Virus record (IMG/VR): IMGVR_UViG_3300046694_000291
Coordinates: 1 to 64,000 of that record
Origin: a virus
Length of the DNA: 64,000 bases
Direction: 5' to 3' (one strand)
In this document: positions 46,974-54,395 of the stretch, one piece after another
How the letters are laid out: each line of letters opens with the position of its first letter
How positions within the stretch are numbered: the first letter of the stretch is position 1
The notes under the pieces: generated by a model
The model's input: the letters and a program-made list of their open reading frames with translations, nothing else
Database searches by the model: none
Told to the model about the DNA's origin: nothing
Translations under genes and position numbers: made by a program

Positions 46974-47414
46974 GCCGTGTCCCGGTTGAATTGACCAGAC
47001 CGGCACTGCTAACCTCGCCCCAACGAGCGGGGGCACTCGCTCGGGGCGTGACGGAAGGCTGCTATGCGGAACGGCGGCCGAACGTGCGACCGGCGGAAGA
47101 CAACCGCCCGGGTGGCTGGCCAACGGTGATCCACCCCGGCGGGACGAGGGTAGCGCCTCGGAATCTGTGCCTTCGCAGGCTAACGGTTGACCTGGATCTT
47201 CGCCTTGAACCCGAGGGCCGCGATCCAGTGGAGGTGGAATCCTCCCACCCACACAACCCCCGGCGCTGGGATCTTGCCCAGCTCACCGGGGGCTTCGTGT
47301 GTCCGGGCAGGCCCGAGACCCCGCACTGTCCGGACAGCGACGAGGTCTCTTCGCTCGGGAGGCGCACGGCTCTGCCGGGCCGACCCTCACGATCCGTCGA
47401 GCATACTGAGCCCC
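46974..47414. other. Non-coding region before the large terminase, with hairpins (possible packaging or control region)
   Basis: No convincing gene on either strand. Visible structures: CGCCCC...GGGGCG arms around CGAGC/CGCTCG (~47022-47060); CTGGATC/GATCCAG with a 23-base loop (~47192-47228); and CCCCCGG...CCGGGGG (47257-47263 with 47286-47292) enclosing GCTGGG/CCCAGC. The last looks like a second terminator. Packaging (cos/pac) sites often lie beside terminase genes, so this is a candidate, but nothing in the sequence proves it. Confidence 0.4.
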
Positions 47415-48782
47415 ATGAATGATCGTGCGCAGCGGGGACGTCAGGCCGGAGAGCGGCTCCTGATGCACGCGCGCACCCTGACCGAGCCCCGCTGGACCCC
47501 CCTGCCGCACCAGGTGCCGCCCACGGGCGACTGGTACGGCTGGATGCTCCTGGCAGGGCGAGGAGCCGGGAAGACCGACGCCTGCGCCCGCTACGTGCAC
47601 GAACACGTCAACGGACCGGCCTGTCTCCCGGGGCCCGTCCCCCACTGGGTCGGCATCATCGCCCCGACCCTGGGGGACGCGGCTACCGCTTGCTTCAGCG
47701 GTCCCTCGGGACTCAGTGCCCACTCCCCGGACGCCAAGATGATCAACACCACCGGCGGCACGGTCATCAAATGGCCCAACGGCTCGGTCGCCAAGCTCTT
47801 CGGTGCCCACACCCCGGAGGACGTGGAGCGCCTGCGCGCCGGTGGCAACCGTTGCCTCGCCTGGCTGGAGGAGATGGCCGCCTGGCGCTACCTCGACGAC
47901 GCCTGGGCGCAGATGCGGTTCGGGCTCCGCTCGGGCCGCCGCCCGCACTGGATCGCCTCCACCACTCCCAAGCCCCGGCCGCTCATCAAGAAGATCGCCA
48001 CCGGCGGGTACCGGAACGTGGTCAAGACCCACGCGTCCATGTACGACAACCCGCACATCCAGCCCGAGCTGAAGCAGGCGCTGGAGGAGGAGTACGCGGA
48101 CACCGACCTCGGCCGTCAGGAGCTGTACGCCGAGATCCTCGACGAGGACTCGAAGGCGCTCTGGACCCGGCAGTGGCTCAACACCTCGCGCATCCCCGTC
48201 GGCACCGAGCTGCCCCGGCTCGTGCGCGTCTCCGTGGGCGTGGACCCGAGCGGCGGCGCCGGGGAGCAGGGCATCGTCGTCGTCGGCAAGGCCATGCAGG
48301 AGTACGAGCGCGAAGGTGGCAAGAAGTCCACCCTCGCCCACGGCTACGTCCTCGGCGACCGCACCGTCCACCTCAAGCCCGAGGGCTGGGGCATGGCAGC
48401 GGTCAAGGCGGCGGTGGAGTTCGAGGCCGACGACATCGCGGTGGAGATCAACTACGGCGGGGAGATGGCCATCTCGACCATCCGGGCCGCCGCCGACAAC
48501 ATGGGCATCAACATCCCGATCAAGATGGTGCGCGCCACCCGGGGCAAGCAGGTCCGCGCCCAGCCGGTCAGCGCGCTCACGTCGCAGAACCGCTGGCACC
48601 TGGTCGGGGTCATGCCCGAGCTGGAGGACCAGCTCTGCACCTGGTACCCCGAGCTGGACTGGTCGCCCGACCGGCTCGACGCGATGGTCTGGCCCGCGTG
48701 GCACAACCGGATCGTCAAGCTGACCGCGACCACCGTCATCAGCTCCGGCGGCATGTCCGCCATGTCCCGCTCCGTTGGCTGA
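47415..48782 (+). CDS. terL: Terminase large subunit, 455 aa
   Basis: ATG 47415 (MNDRAQRGRQAGERLLMHAR). Walker A AGRGAGKTDACARYV (~47-61), Walker B CLAWLEEMAAW (~148-158), motif III-like HWIASTTPKPRP, then the RNase H-like nuclease: VSVGVDPSGG (D ~276), VEINYGGEMAI and LDAMVWPAWHN (acidic residue near the C-terminus). It cuts and pumps DNA into the head through the portal. Length (455) is on the short side of the family but all motifs are present. Confidence 0.92.
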   Translation: MNDRAQRGRQAGERLLMHARTLTEPRWTPLPHQVPPTGDWYGWMLLAGRGAGKTDACARYVHEHVNGPACLPGPVPHWVGIIAPTLGDAATACFSGPSGLSAHSPDAKMINTTGGTVIKWPNGSVAKLFGAHTPEDVERLRAGGNRCLAWLEEMAAWRYLDDAWAQMRFGLRSGRRPHWIASTTPKPRPLIKKIATGGYRNVVKTHASMYDNPHIQPELKQALEEEYADTDLGRQELYAEILDEDSKALWTRQWLNTSRIPVGTELPRLVRVSVGVDPSGGAGEQGIVVVGKAMQEYEREGGKKSTLAHGYVLGDRTVHLKPEGWGMAAVKAAVEFEADDIAVEINYGGEMAISTIRAAADNMGINIPIKMVRATRGKQVRAQPVSALTSQNRWHLVGVMPELEDQLCTWYPELDWSPDRLDAMVWPAWHNRIVKLTATTVISSGGMSAMSRSVG

Positions 48783-48869
48783 GGTGACCGACGCCTGGCC
48801 CGGGGTCATCGCCGCACCACCACGCGCCAGCTCGCCCGGACCAGACGGAGCGGCCAAGATCACCTGTAA

Positions 48870-48909
48870 GGGCCGGGCGTCCCCGGCGACCGCTCTTTGC
48901 TTCCGGCCC
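48870..48909 (+). terminator. GGGCCGG/CCGGCCC hairpin in the gap after terL
   Basis: 7-bp stem (48870-48876 with 48903-48909) around a 26-base loop in the 180-base gap 48783-48963. Weaker than the other hairpins of the window. Confidence 0.35.
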
Positions 48910-48963
48910 CTCGGGTTGGTGACCCTACTCACCGGACATGCCGAGCAGGATAACCTAAATGCC

Positions 48964-49149
48964 ATGACGCTGTCCCTGTCACTGACCACGGTCCTCACCG
49001 TGTTCCTGCTCGGGTTTCTGCTGCACCGGCACGCCTCGGTGCGTATCGCTGCCGTCGGCTGTTTCGTGCTCGGGGTGCTGGTCTCGGCGAACCCGGTAGT
49101 CCACTCCGTGGTGCATACTCTCGACGGAGTATTCAGCTCCGTCACGTGA
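48964..49149 (+). CDS. Small membrane protein, 61 aa (possible antiholin/holin partner)
   Basis: ATG 48964 (MTLSLSLTTVLTVFLLGFLL): two hydrophobic helices (~3-20 and ~26-45) with a His/Arg turn (LHRHASVR). It lies directly before the holin-like gene (18-base gap). No family recognised. Confidence 0.55.
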   Translation: MTLSLSLTTVLTVFLLGFLLHRHASVRIAAVGCFVLGVLVSANPVVHSVVHTLDGVFSSVT

Positions 49150-49167
49150 CCCCAGGAGGGGACCGAG

Positions 49168-49539
49168 ATGTTCAAGCTCTTCAACCGCGAGCAGGTGGTG
49201 TACCTCGCCATCATCGCGGCGGCGGCTCAGGTGCTCACCTCGTATGGGTTCGACTGGTCCGGCAAGGTCCAGGGCATCGCGACCGCCATCGTCGTGTTCG
49301 TGTTCGCCGTCGGCAACGCAGTCGTCGTGCATGACGGAGCCATCGCCCTGGCGACCGGCGTGCTCAACGCCCTGTTCGCGCTCTTCGCCGCGTTCAACCT
49401 GGACTGGACCGCCACCCATCAGACGGCGATCGTCGGCTTCGTGACCCTGGCGATCGGGTTCTTCACCCGGCAGGTGGTCACGAACCCCACCCCGGCAAAG
49501 GTGTCCCCGGCGGGCAAGCTCGTCGACCACGCCGCCTGA
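49168..49539 (+). CDS. Holin-like membrane protein, 123 aa
   Basis: ATG 49168 follows AGGAGGGGACCGAG. Three to four hydrophobic segments (VYLAIIAAAAQVLTSYG, GIATAIVVFVFAVGNAV, ALATGVLNALFALFAAFN, AIVGFVTLAIGFFTRQVV) and a soluble tail with TRQVVTNPTPAKVSP, a C-terminal pattern seen in actinophage holins. It would make the membrane hole for the lysin 2.2 kb upstream. Confidence 0.75.
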   Translation: MFKLFNREQVVYLAIIAAAAQVLTSYGFDWSGKVQGIATAIVVFVFAVGNAVVVHDGAIALATGVLNALFALFAAFNLDWTATHQTAIVGFVTLAIGFFTRQVVTNPTPAKVSPAGKLVDHAA

Positions 49540-49558
49540 GTGCAACCGCCACGTCCGT

Positions 49559-49590
49559 CCGGGCATCCTCTCCAGTAGCGGGATGCCCGG
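49559..49590 (+). terminator. 10-bp hairpin after the holin gene
   Basis: CCGGGCATCC (49559-49568) and GGATGCCCGG (49581-49590) pair perfectly with a 12-base loop, 20 bases after the holin stop. Confidence 0.65.
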
Positions 49591-49644
49591 CCAGCGACCA
49601 CCTCCACCCGCTCCGTCGGGTGTCCCGCCCACAGAAAGAAGATC

Positions 49645-49899
49645 ATGGAAGCGCTCGTTTTCATCTCGGGGTTCATCGGCTTGTTCGTCCTCTGCTTCGC
49701 GCTGGCCCTCTGGGCTCGTCTCTGGAGCACGCTCGGTGCGCACCGCCGGGCCATGTATGCCCTGCACAACCGCCTGGAGCTGGACCGACTGGACAGGCTG
49801 TCCGGCCGGGCACGGGGCCTCGCGGCTGAGCAGTCCGGCTCGATCCCGTCGCAGGAGAGCCCGCACGCCCGCTGGAACCTGCCGGGGGACGGTCAGTGA
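49645..49899 (+). CDS. Single-span membrane protein, 84 aa
   Basis: ATG 49645 with AGAAAGAAGATC upstream. N-terminal helix (EALVFISGFIGLFVLCFALA) then a basic, coiled region (LGAHRRAMYALHNRLELDRL). The layout suits a spanin-like (Rz-type) inner membrane protein, but no partner is certain. Confidence 0.5.
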   Translation: MEALVFISGFIGLFVLCFALALWARLWSTLGAHRRAMYALHNRLELDRLDRLSGRARGLAAEQSGSIPSQESPHARWNLPGDGQ

Positions 49900-50300
49900 C
49901 CTGGTTCGTGTTCGTGCTCATGTGCCTGGCCGCCTACCGGCTCACGCGCCTGATCGTCAAGGACACCTTCCCGCCGGTGCTGTGGCTGCGGGACCGGCTG
50001 GTCGGCGGATGGCGTCCGTTGACGGAGCCGGAGCAGGAGACGGTGAGTCGGCAGCCCGGCGGGAATCAGCCGTTCCCGCTTACGAAGCAGGGGGACCGGA
50101 CACTCCGCTGGAACACACGGCGTCCTTGGTCCCCGTACTGGCTGGCCGAGCTATTGAGCTGTCCGTGGTGCGCCTCGGCCTACGTCTCCGGCGGGCTCAC
50201 GGCGGCCGTGGACGCGTTCTACGGCATCCCCGTCCCCTGGCTGGTGGGCCCGGCCGTGTGGGCCGTCTCCGCCGTCCTCGCGAGCAGGGAGTGGGCGTGA
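49896..50300 (+). CDS. DUF1360-like membrane protein, 134 aa
   Basis: GTG 49896 overlaps the previous stop (GTGA). CLAAYRLTRLIVKDTFPPVL near the start and LAELLSCPWCASAYVSGGL with a final membrane helix match the DUF1360 order (R-L-T-R-L...D..FP; L-x-C-x-x-C-x-G/S-x-W/Y). Function of that family is unknown; it is common in actinophage lysis regions. Confidence 0.68.
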   Translation: MTWFVFVLMCLAAYRLTRLIVKDTFPPVLWLRDRLVGGWRPLTEPEQETVSRQPGGNQPFPLTKQGDRTLRWNTRRPWSPYWLAELLSCPWCASAYVSGGLTAAVDAFYGIPVPWLVGPAVWAVSAVLASREWA

Positions 50301-50593
50301 GCATCCGCACTCTCCTGGAGCATGTCGGCCTCGACCTCCAGGGCAAGGACATCGAAGTCAGCGGGCACCTGGTCGACCTGTCTCCCCACGGCCGATGCTT
50401 CCATGACCACGATCATCTCGGACCGTGCCTGGCGCCGGATCATCGGACCTGCGGTCCGGTGGTCGCCCGTATCCGCACAGCCGCTGGAAACTGGATCCGG
50501 CTGTGCCGGACCGATCTGGACGCCTGGTTCGATGCGGCTGATTCAGGTGATCTCGAAGAGCCCGCAGCTATCCGGTGGACGGAGAGTCACTGA
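50297..50593 (+). CDS. Hypothetical Cys/His-containing protein, 98 aa
   Basis: GTG 50297 overlaps the DUF1360-like stop (GTGA). HGRCFHDHDHLGPCLAPDHR holds a dense His/Cys group, perhaps metal binding. No family recognised. Coupled to the next tiny gene (TGATG). Confidence 0.52.
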   Translation: MSIRTLLEHVGLDLQGKDIEVSGHLVDLSPHGRCFHDHDHLGPCLAPDHRTCGPVVARIRTAAGNWIRLCRTDLDAWFDAADSGDLEEPAAIRWTESH

Positions 50594-50703
50594 TGCCCGA
50601 CTGGGCCCTGGTCACCATCGGAGCGGTCGGCGGAGCCGTCACCGCGCTGTCCCTCGCATACGTCGGCCTGGTCTGGTACCTCAACCGCGACAATCACCTG
50701 TAG
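50593..50703 (+). CDS. Single-span membrane peptide, 36 aa
   Basis: ATG 50593 overlaps the previous TGA. MPDWALVTIGAVGGAVTALS with a hydrophobic helix and a short polar end. Coupled; function unknown. Confidence 0.48.
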   Translation: MPDWALVTIGAVGGAVTALSLAYVGLVWYLNRDNHL

Positions 50704-50711
50704 GAGACCCC

Positions 50712-51104
50712 ATGAAGAAGATCCTCACCGTCGCCGGTACCGTGGGCGCGGCCGTGCTGCTGGCGCTCGGTACCAGCACCGCCGCCTTCGCCCACTCGGA
50801 CGGTCCCCAGGTCTGCAACTCCGGCCCCCAGTCGGCGTGCGCGAAGTTCTACCACGACGGGGACGTCATCCGGGTGTGGGACACCGACTGTGACGCCCAC
50901 GCGGCCGTGGGCCACGTGTGGGCGCCGGAGGCGGGCATCTACGACAACCTCTGGAACACCGGGGGCTGCGGCACCTACGCCGACTACGCCTACGGCACGA
51001 ACATGCCGGAGGACGTCGCGGTGTACTACCAGGCCTGCTACGGCATCAAGCACGCCGACGGCACCTACACCCGCTGCTCCGGCACCGGCGGCGGCCGGTC
51101 GTGA
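50712..51104 (+). CDS. Secreted Cys-rich protein, 130 aa
   Basis: ATG 50712 follows TAGGAGACCCC. Sec signal (MKKILTVAGTVGAAVLLALG, STAAFA cleavage region ~28), then a mature part with several Cys (VCNSGPQSACAKF, TDCDAH, GGCGTYADY, ACYGIKH, RCSGT), consistent with disulphides outside the cell. No family recognised; candidate for a virion-independent extracellular factor. Confidence 0.6.
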   Translation: MKKILTVAGTVGAAVLLALGTSTAAFAHSDGPQVCNSGPQSACAKFYHDGDVIRVWDTDCDAHAAVGHVWAPEAGIYDNLWNTGGCGTYADYAYGTNMPEDVAVYYQACYGIKHADGTYTRCSGTGGGRS

Positions 51105-51169
51105 CCCGCTGGCTCCGGCGTCTCCGCGACCGGCTGTACGAACATCTGATCAAAGGACTGGGCACATGA
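51101..51169 (+). CDS. Tiny basic peptide, 22 aa
   Basis: GTG 51101 overlaps the previous stop (GTGA) and its stop overlaps the next ATG (ATGA). An amphipathic basic helix (WLRRLRDRLYEHLIK). Perhaps only a coupling ORF that helps translate the next gene. Confidence 0.35.
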   Translation: MTRWLRRLRDRLYEHLIKGLGT

Positions 51170-51438
51170 ACCAGCCGCTCCCCGCCAGGGCCGAGGGACC
51201 GACCTTCGACCGGGGCGTGCCCCCGGTCGACCCGGGCAACAAGTTCCTGTCCATCGTCCCGTGCGGGCTGACGGTCTCCGTCCAGCAGACCCCCATGGGC
51301 CAGAAGCTCGCCCTCACCATCCGCACCGTCGACACGACCCTCACCGTCTTCCTCGACAAGGACGAGGTCGAGTCCTGGGAGAAGGTCCTCGCGTCCGGCA
51401 AGGCAGGCATGACCGGACTGATCCTCGGAGGAATGTGA
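51166..51438 (+). CDS. Hypothetical protein, 90 aa
   Basis: ATG 51166. Unordered N-terminus then a compact beta part (FLSIVPCGLTVSVQQTPMGQ, LALTIRTVDTTLTVFLDKDE). Coupled to the methyltransferase that follows (TGATG). No family recognised. Confidence 0.53.
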   Translation: MNQPLPARAEGPTFDRGVPPVDPGNKFLSIVPCGLTVSVQQTPMGQKLALTIRTVDTTLTVFLDKDEVESWEKVLASGKAGMTGLILGGM

Positions 51439-52043
51439 TGGAGCACAAGCTGTTCGAGGGCGACGTCCCGTTCGTGTCCACCTTCGAGTTCCACCAGGAC
51501 CGGGAGCGCGCCCCGCACCTGGAGCAGGCGGCGCACCGGCCCCGGCTGGAGAAGGCGGCCGAGTTCGCCCGGCAGGCCGCACGGGAGTGCGGCGGTGCCT
51601 CGGTGTCCGACCTCGGCTGCGGGGACGGCGGCCTGCTCAGTCTCCTCAAGGGCGACCCGGACGTGCTCCTCGCCTGGGGGTACGACTTCTGTCCCGCCAA
51701 CCAGGCCGGGTGGATCCAGCGTGGGGTGACCGCGTACGCCCGGGACGTCTTCAACGGGGAGAACCGGGGACTGAGCGACCCCGAGATCGGGACGGTCGTG
51801 GTGATGACCGAGGTGCTGGAGCACCTGGCCGACCCGCACGGGGTGCTGGCGTCTCTTCTGCCCCGGGGCGCGGCCCGGCTGGTCTGCTCCAGCCCCTGGA
51901 ACGAGACCCCCAACGGCCACAGTCCCGAGCACGCGTGGGCCTGGGACCTGCCGGGGTACGCGGCCCTGATCGAGGGCGCCGGATGGACGATCGAGCGGCA
52001 CGAGCCGGTCGGTCTGTTCCAGGTGGTGCTCGCCCGGAGGTGA
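51438..52043 (+). CDS. SAM-dependent methyltransferase, 201 aa
   Basis: ATG 51438. Motif I VSDLGCGDGGLLSLL (~56-70), YDFCPANQAGWIQRG, then VVVMTEVLEHLADPHGVLAS and LVCSSPWNET, as in Methyltransf_11/23-type enzymes. Layout parallels the methyltransferase at 10298-10942. Substrate unknown; its place between lysis and portal genes gives no clue. It ends directly against the leftward gene at 52044. Confidence 0.78.
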   Translation: MEHKLFEGDVPFVSTFEFHQDRERAPHLEQAAHRPRLEKAAEFARQAARECGGASVSDLGCGDGGLLSLLKGDPDVLLAWGYDFCPANQAGWIQRGVTAYARDVFNGENRGLSDPEIGTVVVMTEVLEHLADPHGVLASLLPRGAARLVCSSPWNETPNGHSPEHAWAWDLPGYAALIEGAGWTIERHEPVGLFQVVLARR

Positions 52044-52469
52044 TCACCTGGTCGCGATGATGACCACGGTCATGACGGCGACGATCGCCCCGACAGCCGA
52101 GATGATCCACCCGTACGTGGAGCCGATGCCCCCGGCCCGGCCGGTCTGGCTCGACACGTACTCGGCGAGGGGCTTGATCGTCGCCGTCAGTTCCCGGACC
52201 GCGTTGCTCACGTCGTCCTTGGTCGCGTACAGGCCGCGTTCCCGGTTGATCTGCTCACGCAGCTCGTTGGCCTTCTCGTCCTTGTACGTCTGGATCTCCC
52301 GGGCAAGCTGGAGTGCGGCCAGGTCGGCCGTCTCCTTGATCTTCAGCGCCTTCTCCTTCTCGACGTTGACCTCGGCGTACCGCCGGTCACGTTCCTCGGC
52401 GAGCGCCGCGTACCAGCGGTCGCGTTCGTCGATCATCTCCCGCAGGTGCCGGACCTCTGCATCATTCAT
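52044..52469 (-). CDS. Coiled-coil protein with C-terminal membrane anchor, leftward, 141 aa
   Basis: ATG 52469 (MNDAEVRHLREMIDERDRWY) on the minus strand. It has long charged helices (ERDRRYAEVNVEKEKALKIK, LQLAREIQTYKDEKANELRE) and a terminal hydrophobic helix (GWIISAVGAIVAVMTVVIIA). The stop is adjacent to the end of the rightward methyltransferase; no clear ribosome binding site precedes the start. A lone leftward gene in the structural half. Confidence 0.58.
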   Translation of the reverse strand: MNDAEVRHLREMIDERDRWYAALAEERDRRYAEVNVEKEKALKIKETADLAALQLAREIQTYKDEKANELREQINRERGLYATKDDVSNAVRELTATIKPLAEYVSSQTGRAGGIGSTYGWIISAVGAIVAVMTVVIIATR

Positions 52470-52541
52470 GGCATGAGCGTACGGGCGGCCGGAGCGGAGA
52501 TCGCAGGTATCCTGCCCTCCGACAAGATCGGGAGGACGCCC

Positions 52542-54395
52542 ATGTCCTGGTACGACGTCTTCCGGCGGAGCAGCCCCGCACTCACGGCCGCCGGACTGCC
52601 GCAGGCGCCTCAGCCCGAGGCGCTCACCGCCGCCGCCGCCCCGCCCAAGGGACCCCAGGCCCAGTTCCTCCGCCACACCGACAAGTGGCAGAACGAAGTC
52701 TGGGCCTACTACGACAACCTCGGCGAGTTCAACTTCGGGGTCGGCTGGCAGGCGTCCATGCTCAGCCGGGTACGGCTGCGCGCCGCCCGGCTCCAGCCCG
52801 ACGCCGACGAGCCGGACATCCAGATGGAGGGTCCGGCGGCCGAACTGATGATGAACTTCGGGGGCGGTGTCACCGGCCAGGCGCAGCTCATGAAGCGTCT
52901 CACCGTCGGCCTCCAGGTCCCCGGCGAGTGCTACCTGATCGGCGAGGAGCAGTCCGACAAGACCGAGAAGTGGATGGTCCGGTCGGTCGACGAGATCCGC
53001 TCCCAGTCCAAGACCTACTACGTCATGGACGAGGAGTCGGTCAACGCGGGACAGGACTGGCGGGAGATCGCCAAGAACGCCCTCGTCACCCGGGTGTGGC
53101 GCCCGCACGACCGGTACTACCACCTCGCCGACTCCCCGGCCCGCTCGGCCCGGGAGATCATGCGGGAGCTGGAGCTGGTCAACCGGAAGATCCAGGCTGA
53201 GTACCTGTCCCGGCTCGCCTCGGCCGGGCTGCTCGGTATCCCGGACGAGCTGACGTTCCCGGTGCGCGAGGAGTTCGCCGACGCGCCCAACCCGCTCGTC
53301 GCCGAGTTCATCGAGATCGCTGCCACGGCCATCGAGAAGCCCGGCACGGCCAGCTCCGTCATCCCGATCCCGATCATGGGCCCGGCCGAGGCCATCGACA
53401 GCCTCAAGCTGATCGACTTCACGCTCAAGCTGGACGAGAAGATCATCGAGAAGCGGGACAGCGCCATCAAGCGCCTGGCCACGAAGCTCGACATGCCCGC
53501 CGAGATCCTGCTGGGCATGGGCGACGTGAACCACTGGGGGGCCTGGCAGCTCGAAGAGGGCGCGCTCAAGACGCACATCGCGCCGGTGGCGGAGCTGATC
53601 TGCGACTCCCTCACCCGGGGCTACCTCAAGCCCCGGCTCGAAGCCTCCCACCAGGACCCCACCGGCTGGGTCGTCTGGTACGACATGAGCGAGCTGGCCC
53701 TCCAGCCGGACCGCAGCGCGAACGCCACCGAGGCCTACGACCGGATGGAGCTGTCGGGCTCCTCGTTCCGGCGCGAGCTGGGCTTCGACGAGGACGACAT
53801 GCCCGAGGGGGACGATCTGAAGGAGCAGGTGCTCAAGAACCTGATCCGCAACGCCCCGCAGGCAGCGCCCTCGGCCGCCAACGAGCTGCTCGGGTCCGAG
53901 GTGCTGGACGTCGGAGCCTCTTCCACCTCCGGGGCCGAGGACGAGAAGGCCGACAACGACGCCAAGCAGGCGCAGCAGGAGGCTGCCGCTCCCGGGACCG
54001 GGAAGAACGCGCCCAAGGCAGCGCCACCCGGCGGCCCTCCGGGGTCCGGAGGCGGGAAGGAGAGCACGCCTCCCGCCAAGGCCGCCGCCCAGGCCAAGTA
54101 CCTCGAACAGGCGCGCACCCAGCACATGGTCAGGTTCCCGGCCGTCGGGCACGAATGGGAGCTGATCCACCCCCAGCTCTGCCACGACCACGAGTACACC
54201 TGCCCGTACACGCACGTCGTGTCCCGGCGGGCGCCCGAGCAGGTTCCCGGATCTCCGGGCACGTACCTCGTCCACCTGGACGGCCTCGGTCTGCTGCGCA
54301 TCGACGGGCGCGCGCCGTTCATCGACACCCGGAACCTGATCAGCACCCGTCTCCGTCCCCGGGACACGAACCGGATGGAGGCCGTCCGTGGCTGA
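52542..54395 (+). CDS. Portal protein, 617 aa
   Basis: ATG 52542 with GGGAGGACGCCC upstream. NEVWAYYDNLGEFNFGVGWQ, VGLQVPGECYLIGEEQ, YLSRLASAGLLGIPDELTF and LGMGDVNHWGAWQLEEGALK are typical of SPP1/HK97-type portal cores in actinophages. The C-terminal ~150 residues are Ala/Pro/Lys-rich with a final RNA-like beta part (EWELIHPQLCHDHEYTCPYT), possibly carrying a small C-H metal site. Forms the ring through which DNA enters. Overlaps the MuF fusion by 8 bases. Confidence 0.85.
   Translation: MSWYDVFRRSSPALTAAGLPQAPQPEALTAAAAPPKGPQAQFLRHTDKWQNEVWAYYDNLGEFNFGVGWQASMLSRVRLRAARLQPDADEPDIQMEGPAAELMMNFGGGVTGQAQLMKRLTVGLQVPGECYLIGEEQSDKTEKWMVRSVDEIRSQSKTYYVMDEESVNAGQDWREIAKNALVTRVWRPHDRYYHLADSPARSAREIMRELELVNRKIQAEYLSRLASAGLLGIPDELTFPVREEFADAPNPLVAEFIEIAATAIEKPGTASSVIPIPIMGPAEAIDSLKLIDFTLKLDEKIIEKRDSAIKRLATKLDMPAEILLGMGDVNHWGAWQLEEGALKTHIAPVAELICDSLTRGYLKPRLEASHQDPTGWVVWYDMSELALQPDRSANATEAYDRMELSGSSFRRELGFDEDDMPEGDDLKEQVLKNLIRNAPQAAPSAANELLGSEVLDVGASSTSGAEDEKADNDAKQAQQEAAAPGTGKNAPKAAPPGGPPGSGGGKESTPPAKAAAQAKYLEQARTQHMVRFPAVGHEWELIHPQLCHDHEYTCPYTHVVSRRAPEQVPGSPGTYLVHLDGLGLLRIDGRAPFIDTRNLISTRLRPRDTNRMEAVRG

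Noticed and set aside
47190-47250. Possible tRNA around GGAGG-TGGAAT-CCTCC
   Set aside because: The T-loop is not TTC-R-A-type and no acceptor or anticodon stem pairs with it.
46991-47422. Rightward 143-codon ORF before terL
   Set aside because: No ribosome site; crosses several hairpins and the terL start; no protein-like pattern.
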